A stretch of DNA of 64,000 bases, from positions 2,418,001-2,482,000 of the forward strand of contig NC_046674.1 in NCBI RefSeq assembly GCF_003369915.1. The letters run 5' to 3'. Origin of the DNA: Drosophila miranda (Eukaryota > Arthropoda > Insecta > Diptera > Drosophilidae). Under the pieces are notes generated by a model, which had not been told where the DNA came from, searched no databases, and saw nothing but the letters and a program-made list of their open reading frames with translations. Of this stretch, positions 14,901 through 35,148 are shown piece after piece (within the stretch, counting starts at the first letter, position 1; every line of letters starts with the position of its first letter). Both the position numbers and the translations under genes were made by a program.

Positions 14901-15410
14901 CATCACTGGAGGCAGAGGCAGCGCTGCCAGCAGCAGAGAAACAATTAAAGCAACAACAACAAGTGCAGCAACAAATCGAAACATGGCGCACTGCTTGCTG
15001 CCCTGCCATATTGTTGCCAAGCGCTGAACTCTTTTTGCCAAAGTTTTTGTTGTTTTTTTTTTTTTGCTCTAAACAAGAAATGCACTCAAGCGGCATTGTT
15101 GTTGCTGTTGCATTTGATTTATTGCATTTTCCATTTGGCCAAGCATGGAAAATGGGCAAAACGCGAACTTCCGATTTGCAAAATTTAAATCATGTTTCCT
15201 CCAGCAACATGTTGCTTGTGGAAGGAGGCTATGCAACATTAGGCCACATTTGTAAAGCGGCATTGGAAGAACTATCGTATTCGATAGGGGGAGGGGGGCT
15301 CGGATCATAGGAGTACTCGTAGGAAGAACCAGTACAACGTGCCTCTCTATAGAGGACTAATCGTGCATATCTATCCATCTGTCTATCGATTAAGTGGGAG
15401 AACCTGAAAT
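5961..15410. other. Gene-free, microsatellite-rich stretch
   Basis: No supported exon. It holds many CT/GA runs (for example 9475-9600), a GT run near 11610-11632, and a GAT/GAC repeat at about 11725-11772 that reads as poly-Asp on plus and poly-His/Arg on minus. A GC-richer patch near 12630-12750 has two GACGTC cores, which could be regulatory but is unproven. T exceeds A on the plus strand, consistent with (not proof of) plus-strand intron. Confidence 0.5.
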
Positions 15411-15415
15411 GTTAA

Positions 15416-15660
15416 TCATCCGAATCATTGAAGGATGTTCCACAAAGAGCAGAGGGGTAATCGGCGGCCTAAAGGGCATACTTTCTCAATAGATCTGCGG
15501 TCCAACTGACATACTCTGGCGCCGCTTCGAGGTAGATCAAAGTCTATTTACAGCCCCTTGAGGTCTCCGATCTGCCCGGATCTTGGTCCAGTCCAAACCA
15601 CAGGATGGCACGGCATTCACCAAGTTCCTCGGTGATCTTTTAGGTCTTGAATTTCTTTGT
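15416..15660 (-). pseudogene. Decayed coding fragment, family not recognised
   Basis: On the minus strand one frame reads as protein-like sequence for about 80 codons with three internal stops and then a final stop. Recognisable stretches are ITEELGECRAILWFGLDQDP, then TLIYLEAAPEYVSWTADLLR, then AADYPSALCGTSFNDSDD followed by TAA. The internal stops are TAA once and TAG twice. The composition differs from the repeat-rich surroundings. The best reading is the 3' end of a dead gene copy inside the presumed Hipk intron. I cannot name the parent gene. Confidence 0.45.
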
Positions 15661-17245
15661 GGATTGTGTTGATGCATAGAGATCTCTTTTTTTTCTGGCA
15701 TCTTTATACCCTCCTCCTCTCATTTGCCACTTGATACACATGTGCATATATTTTTTGAATATGTTTTTTTTCTGAACTGGTTTCGTATTTATTTCATTTG
15801 TTTTTTACTATGTTTTTTTTGTGAAAGTACAAAAAAAAACACATGCATTTCATGTGGGTTTTGTGTTAGGCTTCTTCTCCTTCTCTTTTTTAGAAAGGCA
15901 AATGGCGACAGTTTTGTGTTATTTTTTTTTTCTTGGTTTCATCTTGCAACATGCTGTTTGCAATTTGTTGCACGAGTGCCATTTTTGGCATTTTGTGAGT
16001 GGAGTCTCGGTCTCAATCTTTAATGGATCTTTGAGAGGCTGAGCTGTGGCTGGCTTCTGCCGAGCGCTCCTTGGGTTAACGTGTTCTGCCAACCGCAAGG
16101 TGTGTTGAGAAGAGGGTGAGGTTTCCTACTTGGTTTTCCATCTGTTCTCTGTTCTCTCTCCCTCTCTGAATGAAGATAAAACTGATTTGTATGCCAAGTA
16201 GTGGACAGGCGTACCTTTTTTCTTTAATATAACTTGATCCTGAGTAGAGTGGAGGAGTGTATGCAAATGTTTGGCATCAAATGTTGAATATGCAACAAAA
16301 ATGTTGATCATAATGACACGAAGAAGGAGGTGGAGGAGGAGGAGAAGGTGCAGGCGGAGGCGAGACAGCGGCAGAAGAACGAAAGCTGCTGTAATTGCTT
16401 TGCCTCTACCTCTGCCTCGCCATCTTCTTCTTCTTCTTGTTTTTCTTTTTCTTGGCTGAGCGCAAACTTTCTCCGTTGTTCTTGCACGTTCTGCCGTGCC
16501 GCCTGCTGCTGCTCCCATTTCTGCAAGATTGTGTGGACGTGCCAGAGAGAGGGACAGATAGAGAGAGAGAGAGAGAGTGCGGCAGAGAGGTAGAATAGAG
16601 ATAGAGAACGAGAGGGGGAGAGGGGTCGCCGAGCAATTGACGGCTCTGCTTGTTCTTTGCTTTTGGAACTTGTTTTCGTGTGCAATGTGCAGGCGCAGGG
16701 TATATTATAGGGAAAGGAAAGGCCTGCCTGCAAGTCTCAAAGCTCACAGAGAGACTCTACCCCACCCTTGTGGGAAATATACCTTGTGTGTGTGCCTGTG
16801 TGTGTGTGTGCACGAATGTTCGTGTTTGGCTGCTGCTGTATTTTTTTCTTGTACCTCTGCTGCTACTGTTGTTGTTGTTTGTTGCCTCCATCGTCAGGTG
16901 CGTTGACAAGTGGAAATGCTTGCCCGTGCATTGCTCTCATTGCAGCAGCGACAAATATTTATACAACCCCCTGCTCCACCCACCCCGCCTCCTGTATACC
17001 CCATTATGTCTCTGTGGCTCAGCAACAACATTCCTTGTGTCTTGCCCCCGTTTTTACCTCTCCATTTCCATCTCCCTCTCTGTTGTGTCTTTTTTCTTTT
17101 TACCTCTGGTTCTCCGTCTCTCTTTCGCCTGTCTCCTGTCTCCGTCTCCGTCTCCTGTCTGTCTATCTGTCGCCCTGTCCCTTGTTTATTGTTTGCCTCG
17201 ATTAATCAGCGCATTTAATATGCGGCGACGCACTGCAGCACCGAG
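15661..17245. other. Gene-free stretch with simple repeats
   Basis: No supported gene. It contains T runs (15740-15830), a GGA-rich patch at 16320-16360 (minus strand CCT-rich), GA runs at 16540-16620 and a GT run near 16787-16811. Open frames on both strands are low-complexity. Confidence 0.5.
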
Positions 17246-17355
17246 AGCCCGGACTCCAGACTCCAGACCCCAGACCCCGAGACACCAGATACCGGACCCC
17301 AGACCCCGAGACCCCAGCTCCAGGCCCCGAACCCCGAACCCCGGACTTCAGGTTG
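17246..17355. repeat. CCAGACCCCGA-type minisatellite
   Basis: Roughly ten short variants of CCAGACCCCGAGA / CCGAACCCCG / CCAGATACCGGA lie head to tail. The block is G-poor and C-rich on the plus strand. Its frame reads as an Arg/Pro/Thr-rich repeat peptide, which I regard as chance. Confidence 0.65.
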
Positions 17356-20300
17356 AATCGACTACACGAACCCAACTAACCTGTTGATTTTGTATGGTAT
17401 GCTCTCGAACACACTCTCTACCGGTATATCGGTATCTACCGGCTCCGGCTCCATCTTTTTGTCTCTCTTTCTCCCGCCTTTCATCCCATCATCATACTCC
17501 TCTCCGTCCCTCTGGCTACTCTCTCTCTCTCTCTTGCTCCCTTTACTTCTCTCCATGCCCTCGCTCTTCCCCTCTCTCTCTTTCCCATGCTATCTATTCA
17601 CTTATTGTAATTTGTTTTATTTGTTTTTTGTACCTTGTTTTTCTTCGCTTTTTTCATTTAGCGCCTTTCCGCTTCCGTTTTATAAAATAATAAAAAAAAA
17701 AGAGAAAATGTGCAAGTATTTGGTATTTTTTCGAGTCTCTCTTTTGAACAAAAACATAATTTGTTGTTTTTGTTGTTGTTGTTGGCTTTGTTCCCACTTC
17801 CGTTGTTCCGTTCCGTGGGGTTTAAACTGCAGTTTTTTATATTTTTTTTGGTTTGTGGTAAAAAAAAGAAACAGGAAAGAAAAGAAAAGAGCTACAAATT
17901 TGCATTTTTGGTTATGGAAAAATGTTGGGTGGAGCTTCGGTTAATCATCAGGGGGTTACAGGGGGGTACCCAGTGCTCCAGTACCGGGGAGTACTACCCT
18001 AAAAAAGCCTCCAAGCGACCATCAGAAGATATTAAGAACTACTACGATATCATTTACATCCCTAACCATCGTTAATATACCACAATATCATCTCTGTTTT
18101 CTGTTTTCTGTTCTCTGTTTCGTAATCGAAAATTGAGTAATGACCACAAACACGTGGCACCAGAGGAAGAGGGCGCCACAAGGGGGGGGCACTGGGATTG
18201 GGCTTTAATTGCCTTCAATCCGCATAGCCATAGCCATAGCTTGATACAGCAATTGTTGCAATATGATTACTGCAATTACCCGTACGGCAAACAATCTGTG
18301 AACGCCAAGCCATTGTGTGGCGGAGCCCCGATCCAGCACAGGGGTGCCTCCCGCCCTTCCACCGTTTATCAGCTCTGCTCTCTGCTCTCTTCCCCTCGTA
18401 AGACCCCGCAATTCACCAATGAATTTGTTTTGCGATCGACCATTTAACCGATAACACGAGGGGGTCTTAGCGATAACAGGGCGATAACAGTGCGATAACA
18501 GGGCGATAGCAAAGACCACGTGTGCGAGAGAGAGACCCCAAAGGGGTTATAGCACCTATATCGTTCCATGGTTTTCCTGGAAATCTTTTGCAGAAGAAGT
18601 TCTTGGGAAATCCATGCATTACTATCTATGGGATGTGGGATATCTCCAAGATATTTCCTCGAAAGTGCATGGGGTCTATCTCTCAAGGAGTCTACATTCC
18701 TGGGGTCCCCTTTTGTTGGGAAACTTTTAAGATCTCGATAGGTTAAGGGCACTCCACTGGATCCCCCGAGAGCCTCCACGTGCTGTTCGAATGTATTGAA
18801 ATTAAATGAATTTCTGGGAATTCCGTGATCGGGACTTTAATCCAACGCCTCGTGCCGCAAGGGGCAATCGTTCGAGAGCAGGCGCCGCCTCGTGCGTTTC
18901 CATTTACAGTTACGGCAATATTTTATGCAACGCCGGAGCGGCGGAGTGCAGAGTGCAGAGCCAGCGGCAGATTTGAATTCGAATACGGATTCATTTTGTT
19001 AGCTAAAAACTGCGTCACGTTGCAGCTTTGTTTGGCGCCGCAGCAGCACTCCGCTGTGGCTGTGGCTGTGGCTCTGTGGCTGAGATTTGTGCAAACGAAA
19101 TTGGCTTCTCTATTGTGGCCCCGTGTCCCCGTGCCCCCGTGCCACATGCCCCATTGCAGTGTTGTGCAACGTGCGCAGCGTAACGGCAACGTGGCGGGAG
19201 GTGGGATAATAATTATGCCAAACTTTTGTGCTGTGTGTGGCATTCATGTAACTTGTTGCTGCAGCAGAGGCACGAGGCACGAGGCAGTGGCAGGCGGATG
19301 GGGGAAGGGCTCCTTCAGCTGCAGCAGCTGTGCCACGTGATGCGTCGTTGTGCAAGAAGTCCTTGCCCGGATGCGAGGATGCTGCCCCATAAAGTGTGGT
19401 GCTGCCGATTGGACGGATGATTGGATGACCTTGCAGCAGGCTTTCGCTCTCTCTCGCTCCCGCTCTTACACTCCCTCCCCTTTTCGAACCCAGTGTGACC
19501 TTCTCCCCGAACTCTGGTTTGACCTTCGCGTTGACTTTGCCGTCAGGTATGACCTCCACATCCACAGTCGCCACTCGCTAGTCGCCAGTCGCCTTTCAAT
19601 TTGTGTTTCAGTTTCGATTTTCCCCACTCCCCCCTCCCATTTTCCACCGCACATTTTGCATAATTTATTGCATTTAGTTTTTCATTTCATTTACTGTCCG
19701 TGCCCACATCCTGCCTGCTCCTGCCGGTCTCCTTTCCTGCCATAAACCTCCACTAAGCACACCAAATGTCGTCCCTCGCAGTCGAGCCAATGTCCAGCGT
19801 CGCTCCTCCGTCTCCCCTTCAGCCTGCTCCTCCTGCTCCTGTTACTGCCTCCAACATCGCATCGCGTGTGTCCTTAATTTCAGTTTTGATTGCCTTTCAG
19901 CTCTGGGTTTTCCCCGCACTACGCCCACGCGAACCAATCCAGTCCGTTGTCCTCTTTATGGTGTGGCATATAGTTTATACAGCATATAGCATATAGTATA
20001 TCCTGTAATTGGCCGACATCGGTGCGTGGGCTCCCTCCTCTGCCCAACGGAACCCAACGGTGGGCAGCCCTGGGCCTCTCGCAGTGGGAGAAGTACTATA
20101 GTGGTGTCCCTACCCTCCCACACACAGAACCTACTCTTGTGGTTCTCCTATTTCCCTACGAGTTTCCTCTCCTCTCCCCCTTACCCTCCCCCGTGTGCGT
20201 TCCTTGTGCAGAAACCGCACAGACCTCAACCATTGTGTGTGTGGGGGCTGTGTAGGGGGCTATTTTAATGCCTTTTGCCTTCGTATCAAATGTCCTTTGA

Positions 20301-20870
20301 CGCAAATTAATTAAGTTATGCGAATCCTGGAAGTCGGTCAAGCAAAAGGATGGATCGAGTGTGGTCGGGGGGTGGCGGGGAGGCAGCGGTGAGGTGTTGC
20401 CTTGGGAATGGGGCTAGTTAACCGATTCTAAATTTAGCCATTTCCATCACCACATGAATGAATAATTTAATGTGCGAATGACTGAATGAATAGCCGGAAA
20501 TATGACAGAAATATACCCAATGAATGGGTGTTATGGAAACCCTCTTAGGACTTAGGAGGAGTCCCCCGTCGTGCAGTTCAAAGTTCGAAGAGACCTCCTT
20601 TGTAATCTGTGTATTCATGTTCTTTCAAGCTTTTCAAATATTCAAAAAGAGTCGATGAATATTTGAACGGGAAATACCCCCGAAGAAACGTTTCCACCAT
20701 TGCCCCTCAAGGTATTTTCCTTCTCTCAGGGGGGGATTCGTGTTCCCCCACAAGGAACCCTTTCCCAAGTCGAAGAACCCGTTGACTTTTCCTTTAACAA
20801 ATATTCTGTTACCCCTTGGAAAGGAAACATCTATCGTTTCAATTCGAAAGTAAATTTTCATAAAGCAGTA
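17356..20870. other. Gene-free stretch upstream of the Hipk exons
   Basis: No exon is supported. It includes CT-rich blocks at 17400-17600 and 19440-19470 and a three-unit 11-bp repeat of CGATAACAGGG at 18471-18503. A short ATG frame at 19766-19996 is Pro/Ala-rich at its start, but has neither homology I recognise nor a clear splice donor. Confidence 0.45.
18471..18510. repeat. 11-bp GATA-containing repeat
   Basis: Three exact-length 11-bp units (CGATAACAGGG, CGATAACAGTG, CGATAACAGGG) are followed by a partial CGATAGC. Each full unit contains GATAA, the core recognised by GATA factors. It may be a small minisatellite or a site cluster; function is not shown. Confidence 0.7.
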
Positions 20871-20872
20871 CG

Positions 20873-20972
20873 GTAACGAAATAACGAAAAACGAAAAATC
20901 TAAATAACGAAAAACGAAAAAACGAAAAAACGAAATAACGAAATAACGAAATAACGAAAAATCGAAAAAACC
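20873..20972. repeat. ATAACGAA / AAAACGAA minisatellite
   Basis: About a dozen 7-9 bp variants of ATAACGAA and AAAACGAA run in tandem. The reverse strand reads as a phenylalanine/arginine repeat (FFRFF), which is an artefact of the repeat. Confidence 0.75.
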
Positions 20973-26997
<6,025 letters not shown>

Positions 26998-29394
26998 GGA
27001 GCCACGAAAGTGGGTGACATGAACGAACAGAGGGTTAGGCGAGACGAGACGACACGAGAACGAGAGAGAAAGAGGGAGATGTGACACCACCAGCACACAG
27101 CGACACACCACCATCACGATCTGAGCTCAAGAAAACTCATTTGAATGATTCAGCGCTCGAGTGAGTCGAAAATGCCGGCACAATTAAAAGGCCAATTAAA
27201 AAAAAACCATTGAGATTGTCGGAGCACCATGGAGGGGAACGTTCTTTACTCAATTTTCGTATCCTTATTCATTCGCAGATCGTTTGTGGCCTCGGTTGAG
27301 GAAGGAGTGGATGACCCAAGCCAAGAGCTACAGCAACAGCAACACCAACAGGAGCAGCAGCAGCAGCTACAGTTGACACAGTGCTGGTGGTTTATGCTAC
27401 TGATGCAGCAGACGATAATACAACACAACAGCAGTATGCTGCAGGCGGGTAGCGAGGAGTCCATCACATCAGGAGAGGCATCAGCAGCAGCCTCAGTCAC
27501 ATCTTCAGTTGCTGCCACAGCCACATCATCAGAAGCGTCTTTTTCTGAAGCAATAACAACAACAGCAGCAGCAGCAGCAACAGCATCAACATCTTCAGCG
27601 GCATTCAACATATTTTGCAGAACATCACGCCGCAAGCATTGAGAGCATCGTCTCGTCGCCAGCTCATTCGTTTTCTTTGGATATGAAAGAGATATTTGTT
27701 ACAATTGGAGGAGGATTTGGATTTGGAATACAGCAAACTCCACATCGTTGGACTAGCCTTTACGATTATTCAGTTTTATTATGTTCTATAATATTATAAT
27801 TGTAAATGTAAAGCGAAGAAGCAGTCTTAAACGCTTGCAAGTGTAAGACGTGCGTAGAGCCCATAGCTTCACTTTCTTCTCTCTCTCTCTCTATATATAT
27901 ATAGTATATATATGGGTATATATGCGGACATATATATATGTATATGTGTGTGTGTGTAGTTTTTATCTGTATACGCAGATTGTTGTTTTTTCCTCTTCTA
28001 CAAAACGAAAGCGTTTCATTCTCTATGTGTGTTGTGTATTGTATTTTATTGATACATCAAAATATTCTCTACATATATTATACATTATATACATATGCAT
28101 ATGTAATATTATAATTATGAATACTACAATATCAAACAACAACAACAACAAACAAACAATTTAATGGCACGCCAGCGACACTAACAAACAAAAAGCTTAG
28201 TAATTCCTTAGACTCTTAGAAAGTACCTCAAAAACGAAATGCAAACACGAGACGAGAGCAAAAATAATAAGCAACAGCAGCAGTAGCAGTAGCAGCCACT
28301 AATGCAACAGTAACACCAACACCAACACCAACAACAACAACAAAAAGCAACAAACAAACAATATAAATTTAATGCAATTTGCCTTTTACACAAACAAGCA
28401 ACAAGAACGAAAAAAACAAACAAAAACAAGAAGAAAATAATTCAAAAAAATTGTAGACTAACAAGTAAAAAAAATACCGCAAAAACCTTACTAGCAAACA
28501 ACAAAGCAAAGCAAGAATAACTAAATAGACCCTAGGATCGAAGATAAACCTAGCTGATAGAATATAGAAGGAAGTATAGGAGTAGGAGCAGGAGCAGGAG
28601 CAGGAGTAAGGATGGCAATGAATGCGACATTTTTTTTTATACACACTCGTGAAACACACTCATAGAAATAACCGCAACAAATATGCAAAAATACAAAATA
28701 CGATTAACAAATAACGATTCTAAATTAAGTTAAACCCACAAATAATTATAGGAACAATTGTATATATCGATATATAAATACGAGAAGAGTATCTGTAACA
28801 CTAGAGCGCGAAAGATCACTTTCATGGATTGATGCTTTTTGTTGTACATTTTAAGAACTGAGCATCCGACGCATCAGAGCGCTTTTAGCAGGTCTTTGGA
28901 TTGAATGTCGGAAACCCTTATTAGTTTTTAAGCCCCAGTTTTATTTTTTTTATATATATTGTTGAAAAGCAGAGAAGAAAACATCTGGCTAGCAGGCATA
29001 AAGTAATGCATATTCTTGATTAGATTAGCAGCATTTGTATACGTGTTGCGCGTCATGCGGCAGCGCCACTCGATTGGTCTGGCCTTTCTGTCTTAAAGAC
29101 CCGCACGTAACATTCAGAACTATCGATCTAATGCTTCGGCAACCGAAGAAGAGTTTCGTTCTTCTTTGAACTATGTTTTTTTTAGCACTCACCCCCAGCC
29201 CCAAAACCCCCACCCCTACCCCCACCCTACAAGCAAAGACCTTTGAAATTATGTAGTGGAAGAACTTATGGGAAAAGTTTTACTAAAGTACAAAAACCAA
29301 ACAAACAACAAAAAACAACAAATAACAAATAAAAAACAACAAGCAATCTAGCAATAATCGATTAACCTTTTTAGGCTCTTTTTAATTTGTTCTT
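26998..29394 (+). other. Proximal Hipk 3' UTR (inferred)
   Basis: After the TAG stop the plus strand becomes A-rich with CAACAA and AAACAAAC runs and no conserved coding block. One ATG frame at 27229-27642 is repeat-like (see findings). An AT-repeat lies near 27890-27950. A Pumilio-type TGTATATA element lies at about 28758-28765. The strand asymmetry (A over T) contrasts with the T/C-rich DNA upstream of the exons. Transcription is inferred, not seen. Confidence 0.6.
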
Positions 29395-31526
29395 GAAAAA
29401 TGAATGTTTCTTTCGTAAACTTAAAACCTGAATCCCAAATAATAATTGGGTTTTGTTGCCGAAAAATGGCAGAGGATCAACCGTATGTTTGGGTAGAACT
29501 TTGTGTAAATATAGCACGCAATTTTGATATGTACAAAACCGGCTTACTTTACATCCATACATGCATATACCCACTAAAACCTATACACTATATAGATATG
29601 GATATATGTATATGATATATAAACTATTGTACACCTAAAAATCTTGTTAAATAGGTTTCCTAAAGTATTTTGTAGTTAGACCTAAACTTAAACGTGTCGT
29701 TGCGTGTGCAAATTTATATATATATTTTTTTTCGTTCCCTTAGCGAGGGTGGCACTTCCTATATAAGATACATACAGAAGATACAGTTACAAAAGATACA
29801 GTTAACCGCAGCCCGCAACCCGCAAGTCCCCATAAAACCACCCTTCGTCCCTTCTAGTTCAGCACCATTTTCGGGATTAGAGGGATAGAGAGGTAAAACT
29901 CCGATTGAAAGGATCTAGCATATAATTATTGTGATGTAGTTTTTAACAAAAAGCAAAGAAATTGATAAAGATAAAAATAACGATAAAGATATATGTAGGA
30001 GGAGGAGTTATAGTAGGAGGGAGATGGAGGAAAGGAGGAAAGGAGCGTTTTGCCAGTCGTCGTCATCGTCTAGAAATTAAACTACAAATTATGAATACAA
30101 CAAACGTAAAAATATCTATCTAGCGATATGCATCAATATATGTTAACTAATTAGTGTGCAGGATTCAATAGCGTTAACAGAACAACAAAACAAAGTAAAA
30201 GCAAAAGCAAAAACAAAAACAAACCAATCGTTTTTTAAACCAACTTTTTAACAAGACAAAAAAACACAGAGATAACTTTTTGTAGTTTATAATTAAACGA
30301 AAGAAGGAACATTTACGAGTAATTAGCATTGTGTAGCGGCGATAATTAAGAAAACGTTAGTGTTGTGAATATATACGAGTACATACAAATACATAAGTAC
30401 ATACTATAGATCTAGATGTGGTATATACAATGCATATATATATTTTGTGTATAAAAACAATAAACGATAAACAATAAACGGCAAACAAGCAGCTAACAAT
30501 TGTCATAAACAATAAAACGAGAAGAAAACCAACACAAAAACCAAACAATTAAAAACTAAAAATACTTGAATTGTAAAACCGAAAAACGAATGATCAGAAG
30601 CGAAGCAGCATCCATAGATATACGGATATACGGATACGGGATAGGATGAGTTTTTTTTTATAGAAATTTTATGGACCATTCAAACTATAAATATAAATAC
30701 CTATATATTAAAGGAATAGAAGTAACAATAAACGTAAACGTAAACGTAAACATAAACACTTGTGCTGTATCCCCCGTTCGCAGAGAGAGCGAAAAGTTTT
30801 GTCGATTCTGTGTTTTTTCGTCCTGCACTTTTTTCCTGTCGGTGTGTGTTTGAAACGTTCGTATATTGTTCATATTATATGTGTATATCTTACAGTTAAA
30901 TAATGTATCTGCATCTGTAACGGAACAACTTTTCACTTTCTACTCAATGTTTTAGGAGCAGCAACAAAAAAATGAAAAACGAATTAAAATAAAACAAAAC
31001 AAAAGAAAACAAAAGAAAAAACAAATCAAGAACGCTTTAAATGTAACAAAAACGAAACGTTAATAGACTTACAAACAACAAAACAAATTAAATTTATAAC
31101 AAAATTACATTTAAAATTAACGAAAAAAAATTAAATTTACATTTAAACAACAACAAACAAAAAAAAAAACAAAAACAAATTCAATTTAAATTTAACAAAA
31201 AACTCACACTCGTACACGAGACAGCTGCAGACTTTTGTGGCCCACTGTGAGAGCAATTTGACGTGTAAAAGAGCAAACGATATAGGAATATAGGAAGAGA
31301 AGGATACCCACATCCACAAAACACTCTAAACACACTAAATATACGTATATTATATAGAAATGCGAAATGCGAAAATGTTTTAACGTGTAGCCTTAATATT
31401 TGTACTCGTCGTCCTTTCGATTTCCAGCGACAGAAAAAACAAACAGCATGAAGAGATAGCAGTAGAAAATGATGTGTAACTATAACGATACGAATACGAT
31501 TACGATTACGATATGATATGAATATG

Positions 31527-31579
<53 letters not shown>

Positions 31580-34500
31580 TATATGTATATATATATATGT
31601 ATACATATATAAAGCTAAAGCTAATGCTTAACGGTGTTTACTACAATATTTCTTATGTACTTGTGTTTGTAATCATAATCTGGATTGATAGGATGAGTCG
31701 CCTTTATCTGACTATTTTAACATTTTACACTTACACTTACAATTTAATTTTACTTTTACCTTTACCTTTACTTTTACTTTTATCCTTAACTTGTACTTTG
31801 TTTGTGTGTCGTTTCTTTTGCCTGATGTTTTTTGTGGTCCACAATGGCCCATGCGTACATATGTATGTATAGTGCATAATGGAACATAAACCATATGAAT
31901 ATATATATAAATATTTACTTACTATTACCAGAATTATATATATACCTATGTCCTACCACAAAATACATATATAAACCGATATTCGATAACGCAATTATGG
32001 AATCCCTGTTTTTGGTTTTATTTTTTATTTTCTCGAATTATTCTCTTATCCTTTTTTGCATGCTTTCTTTTGAAGAACACCAGAAGATAATAATGATGAT
32101 GATGATAATGATTGAATGATGAACCACAAATACAACATATATCCCACCAAATTACAAATGGAGTAAATCTTAATGTTTAGCAAAAAAAAAAAAAAAAAAC
32201 ATAATAACAATTAATCGTAATATTGTGCAATACTATCGATAGCAAAAGCCCAAAAACAACCAACCAACAAAACCAAAACCCAAACCAAAACCAAAACAAA
32301 GCAATTGTGCAAACAATTTAGGTTTAGGCTAAGGTTTAGTTTTAGTCGAAAGCTTCAGCTGATTTAGGATTTAGTTGAAAGACCAACCAGGTTTCTGCAG
32401 ATTATATAGATTGATTTCGCACACCAACACCCCCCGAAGAACAACCTCCCAATGGCCCCACGAAGTTGCTTGATTGACCAACAATTGATGAGCTTTTATT
32501 GCAAAGTAATAGTACTCGTATTTTTGGTTTTGCATTTACCAGAACACAGAGAACAAAGGAAATCAATAAAAGTAAACTTAAACTGAAAGATAGAGGAACA
32601 ACCGAACTGGAAATCAAAGAACAAACAGATTTATCAGCTACGAATTGTACGACGGAGTACGACGATGTTTTTGACAAACAAGATTGATAATAACCCGTCC
32701 ATAATTAGAGTTTCGTTTCGTTCAAGCGCTGAACCTGAACTGAACGAATGCTGGATTGGCTGCACTTCAGGACAGCAGCAGAATCGAATAGCAGGGGCCC
32801 TTCTCCTTATAGCATACTGCTTTAAAGATGTATATGTAAGCTTCTTAATTAGGTTTAATCTACCAGTAATATACACATACATAGATGGATACGTTCGTAC
32901 ATACGTACATACATGTATGATGATATTATATGATACGATATGATATGATATATGTAATCTTCGTTTTCCTTCACTTGAAGAACTTTCTCCAAAAAACTCT
33001 CTTAAAAATATTGTGGTTCGGATTGAAATTAGATGTTTTTTAATAAACAGACACAACAAAATACAACACTCAACAAATACACGTACATATACACGTACAC
33101 ATATAGCAAATGGATAAGTCTATGGATATATATAGTATATACACATATATATTTTATTAAATACAAAATTATTTCCTAACAAAACGAAAAGGAGACCCCG
33201 AAAACCGAAACCGAAATCGTAAACGATAACCGAAAATGTTGATGTGTGAAATTTATAAGACTAGCATATTTCCTACCTAAAAACAGAAAAAAAAACGAAA
33301 AAAAAACAAAAAAAATATACATACATACGTTATATATACATACATACATATATACACGGATATATGATAACTAGCAGCTAGAGCTGAGATGATACTCATA
33401 GACGACATATACAAGACAAGCATACATGCATATATATACATATACACACACATATATTACGGCTAATCGGTAAAGATATTGAATTTAAAATGATGATTGT
33501 ACCTTTTGCTGATTTCGAAACAAAAAACGGCAGAAATCGAGAAAAGATATAGGACGTTGGACGCGGATAGTATGAATGCAAAGATTCCTTGCATCGTAGG
33601 TGATGCAAAACGTAATCGAAACAATATCTACTACATGTATATGTTTTAATAGATCGATCAGAGAGAGAGCACTTTTATGGGATTTGCTACGATATACATA
33701 CATACATAAGATGCATATATAGATGTACTTGTAGCGATGGTAGCGATTGGACATTGGATTGCGCAGTTTCAGATTAAAAGAATTTAAATATTTTTATATA
33801 CGAAATCGATTAGTGGTAGATCTCTACTCATAATACGACAGGATATGTATAGCATATACCATAGCGAGTAGAGGGCAGCAATGGCTTGGCGGCATTCGAA
33901 AGTAAACCAAAGACGGGTAATCAAAGATCGCACACAGAAACACTCACTTTTAAACCCACACTCAAACATACATACATTCATGGATATTATGAATAGTATA
34001 TAGGATTTCCTTTTCGTGGGCACCAAGTCATATTCGTACATACATATGTACGCTCCTGGACACACATCTTTATCACATTAGGAAGCGTTGATTTTGTCAG
34101 TGTTCTAGATTCTGCGGATACGATTGATGGATCTCCAACGAATGGATTGGAGAACTTGAAATTGCCAACCAATCGGAAAACTCACCAACGAATCACCAAC
34201 ACTTCATCAACAATACAACAATAGTGGATCAACAATTCACCCATCTACTCAACAAATATTCACCAACCTCCAGACGACTCCAACTCAACCACAACACAAC
34301 TCTAATCGTACTTCGATCAAAGTTTTTCGTATTCTACTCGTATCTCTATGAATGTGTACTGAATGTTTTTGCTTGGTGTCCATCTCTTTTTTAGGTATAA
34401 GGAATACGGAAATGAACATGAAATTCAAAAAACTTATATCAAAAACCAAGCACACCGATACATTTAGCATTGTAATTGATAAGGCTATCGATATTAGCGT

Positions 34501-35148
34501 TTAGTTTTATGCGAATCAAAATACTATATACATATATATACACGAATATGTGTATATGTACTATATATATATATGTGTCTGTGTCGTAATCAGATATGCG
34601 TACCTTTGGATCAGAGAAGGCCAGCTAATTTGTCGAATACAAGTAATCGTAGAGGAATGATTGTATCGAGACCAAAGAAAACCCAAACCAAACCAAACCA
34701 AACAAAAATCAAAGCAATGAGCCGCAACATTTGTATTTATGTATAGTTCCCTCCTTCCCAAACCAACAGATAAGCAAACCTATAACAATCGAGTTCCGAT
34801 TTCAAAGATAGAGATAATAAACTCCAGGTGTAAGCTCCAGTTAAAACGAGTCGTCGTCAAACTTAGTAGAGTGGAAGTAAAGTGTAAACGCGTCTAGATA
34901 ATTGATAGATATGATAAGAACTTTTGACTTTTATGGCTGTTTAGAGATTTTATAATACGTCTATATCTATATAGATATTATATATGTATACATACGATCG
35001 ATATATATATATATAGATATAAACCAGACATTTTCGTAAATTATTTACATACTCAAAGACACAAATAAACAAACAAAAAACACATAGAACATTCAAAACA
35101 TAGAAGATACAACCACTAACCGAACAAAAGTTTTGTCCCCCGGGGGGT

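Noticed and set aside
29400..29615. 71-codon ATG frame starting at the left edge of the duplication
   Set aside because: It is identical in both units because the DNA is, sits in A-rich sequence, and shows no family features. The match of its ATG to the breakpoint looks like chance.
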